The notes below the pieces were generated by a model, which worked only from the letters and a program-made list of their open reading frames with translations, did no database searches and was not told where the DNA came from. DNA of 5,123 bases, from the NCBI GenBank assembly GCA_934202215.1, contig CAKPXR010000077.1, forward strand, positions 1 to 5,123. The letters run 5' to 3'. The position numbers and the translations under genes are program-made. Positions 5,098 through 5,123 of this stretch are shown in pieces; position 1 is the stretch's first letter, and each line of letters begins with the position of its first letter. Source of the stretch: an uncultured Veillonella sp. GTDB taxonomy: Bacteria; Bacillota; Negativicutes; Veillonellales; Veillonellaceae.

Positions 5098-5123
5098 ATG
5101 TCAAAATATTCAAAAGAAGTAAA
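5098..5123 (+). CDS. IS3-family transposase orfA, first codons only
   Basis: ATG at 5098 gives MSKYSKEV before the window ends; GGAGGT lies 10 nt upstream. Starts such as M-x-K-Y-S-K-E are typical of orfA proteins (helix-turn-helix DNA-binding subunit) of the IS150 group, and the adjacent IS150-like terminal sequence supports the call. Only eight full codons are visible, so the product is inferred mainly from context. Confidence 0.65.

Larger units (their letters stand above)
5049..5123 (+). mobile_element. Left end of an IS3-family (IS150-group) insertion sequence, truncated by the window edge
   Basis: From TG at 5049 the sequence TGAACTGCACCCC, then TTGGACA (5067-5073), resembles the known IS150 left end (TGTACTGCACCC, then TTGGACG): a TG terminus and the ACTGCACCC and TTGGAC blocks. 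It is followed within 50 nt by a start codon whose first residues look like an IS3-family orfA. The 3 nt before the end (CAA, 5046-5048) would be the target duplication if it is 3 bp. The right end is outside the window. Confidence 0.75.

Overview
The window looks like the chromosome of a low-GC anaerobe of the Firmicutes/Negativicutes type. A Veillonella-like organism is the best guess. This rests on the mix of AT-rich codon use, strong AGGAGG-type ribosome sites, a stand-alone bioY, a secreted double-PepSY protein and an IS150-type element. The species is inferred, not shown.

Left third (1-3012, + strand): a compact operon whose 5' end lies outside the window. It holds the C-terminal part of a COG0523/CobW-type GTPase, then a protein fusing a second, degenerate CobW-like P-loop domain to an ArsP_1/UPF0718 (YraQ/YcgR-type) permease, then a TIGR03943/UPF0703 (YcgQ-type) membrane protein. 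The first two genes overlap by ATGA and the third follows after 76 nt with its own Shine-Dalgarno site. Permease and TIGR03943 protein are a known pair. With the GTPases they suggest a metal or metalloid (or metal-cofactor) handling system of unknown substrate. A perfect 13-bp bidirectional terminator (3065-3097) separates it from the convergent bioY.

Middle (3129-4030): bioY, the substrate-binding component of an ECF biotin transporter, is on the minus strand. Its promoter (TTGACA-N17-TTTAAT) is overlapped by a BirA-type operator (TTGTCAACC-N16-GGTTAACCA), so repression by biotin-loaded BirA is the obvious reading. The 335-nt divergent spacer also holds two Fur/PerR-like boxes forming a perfect 13-bp inverted repeat, and a separate 9-bp inverted repeat nearer the next gene.

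Right (4031-4618): a secreted protein with a signal peptide and two PepSY domains.

Far right (4619-5123): no ordinary gene until the end. It first shows a run of hairpins joined by almost G-free, CA-rich linkers (4629-4831), ending in a 14-bp terminator (4858-4891). A heptanucleotide tandem repeat (CTCTATC)n follows (4892-4950). The window ends in the left end of an IS3-family (IS150-group) insertion sequence, with the first codons of its orfA. The IS may have inserted into an existing terminator. The most intriguing items are the GTPase-permease fusion and the G-free-linker hairpin array.
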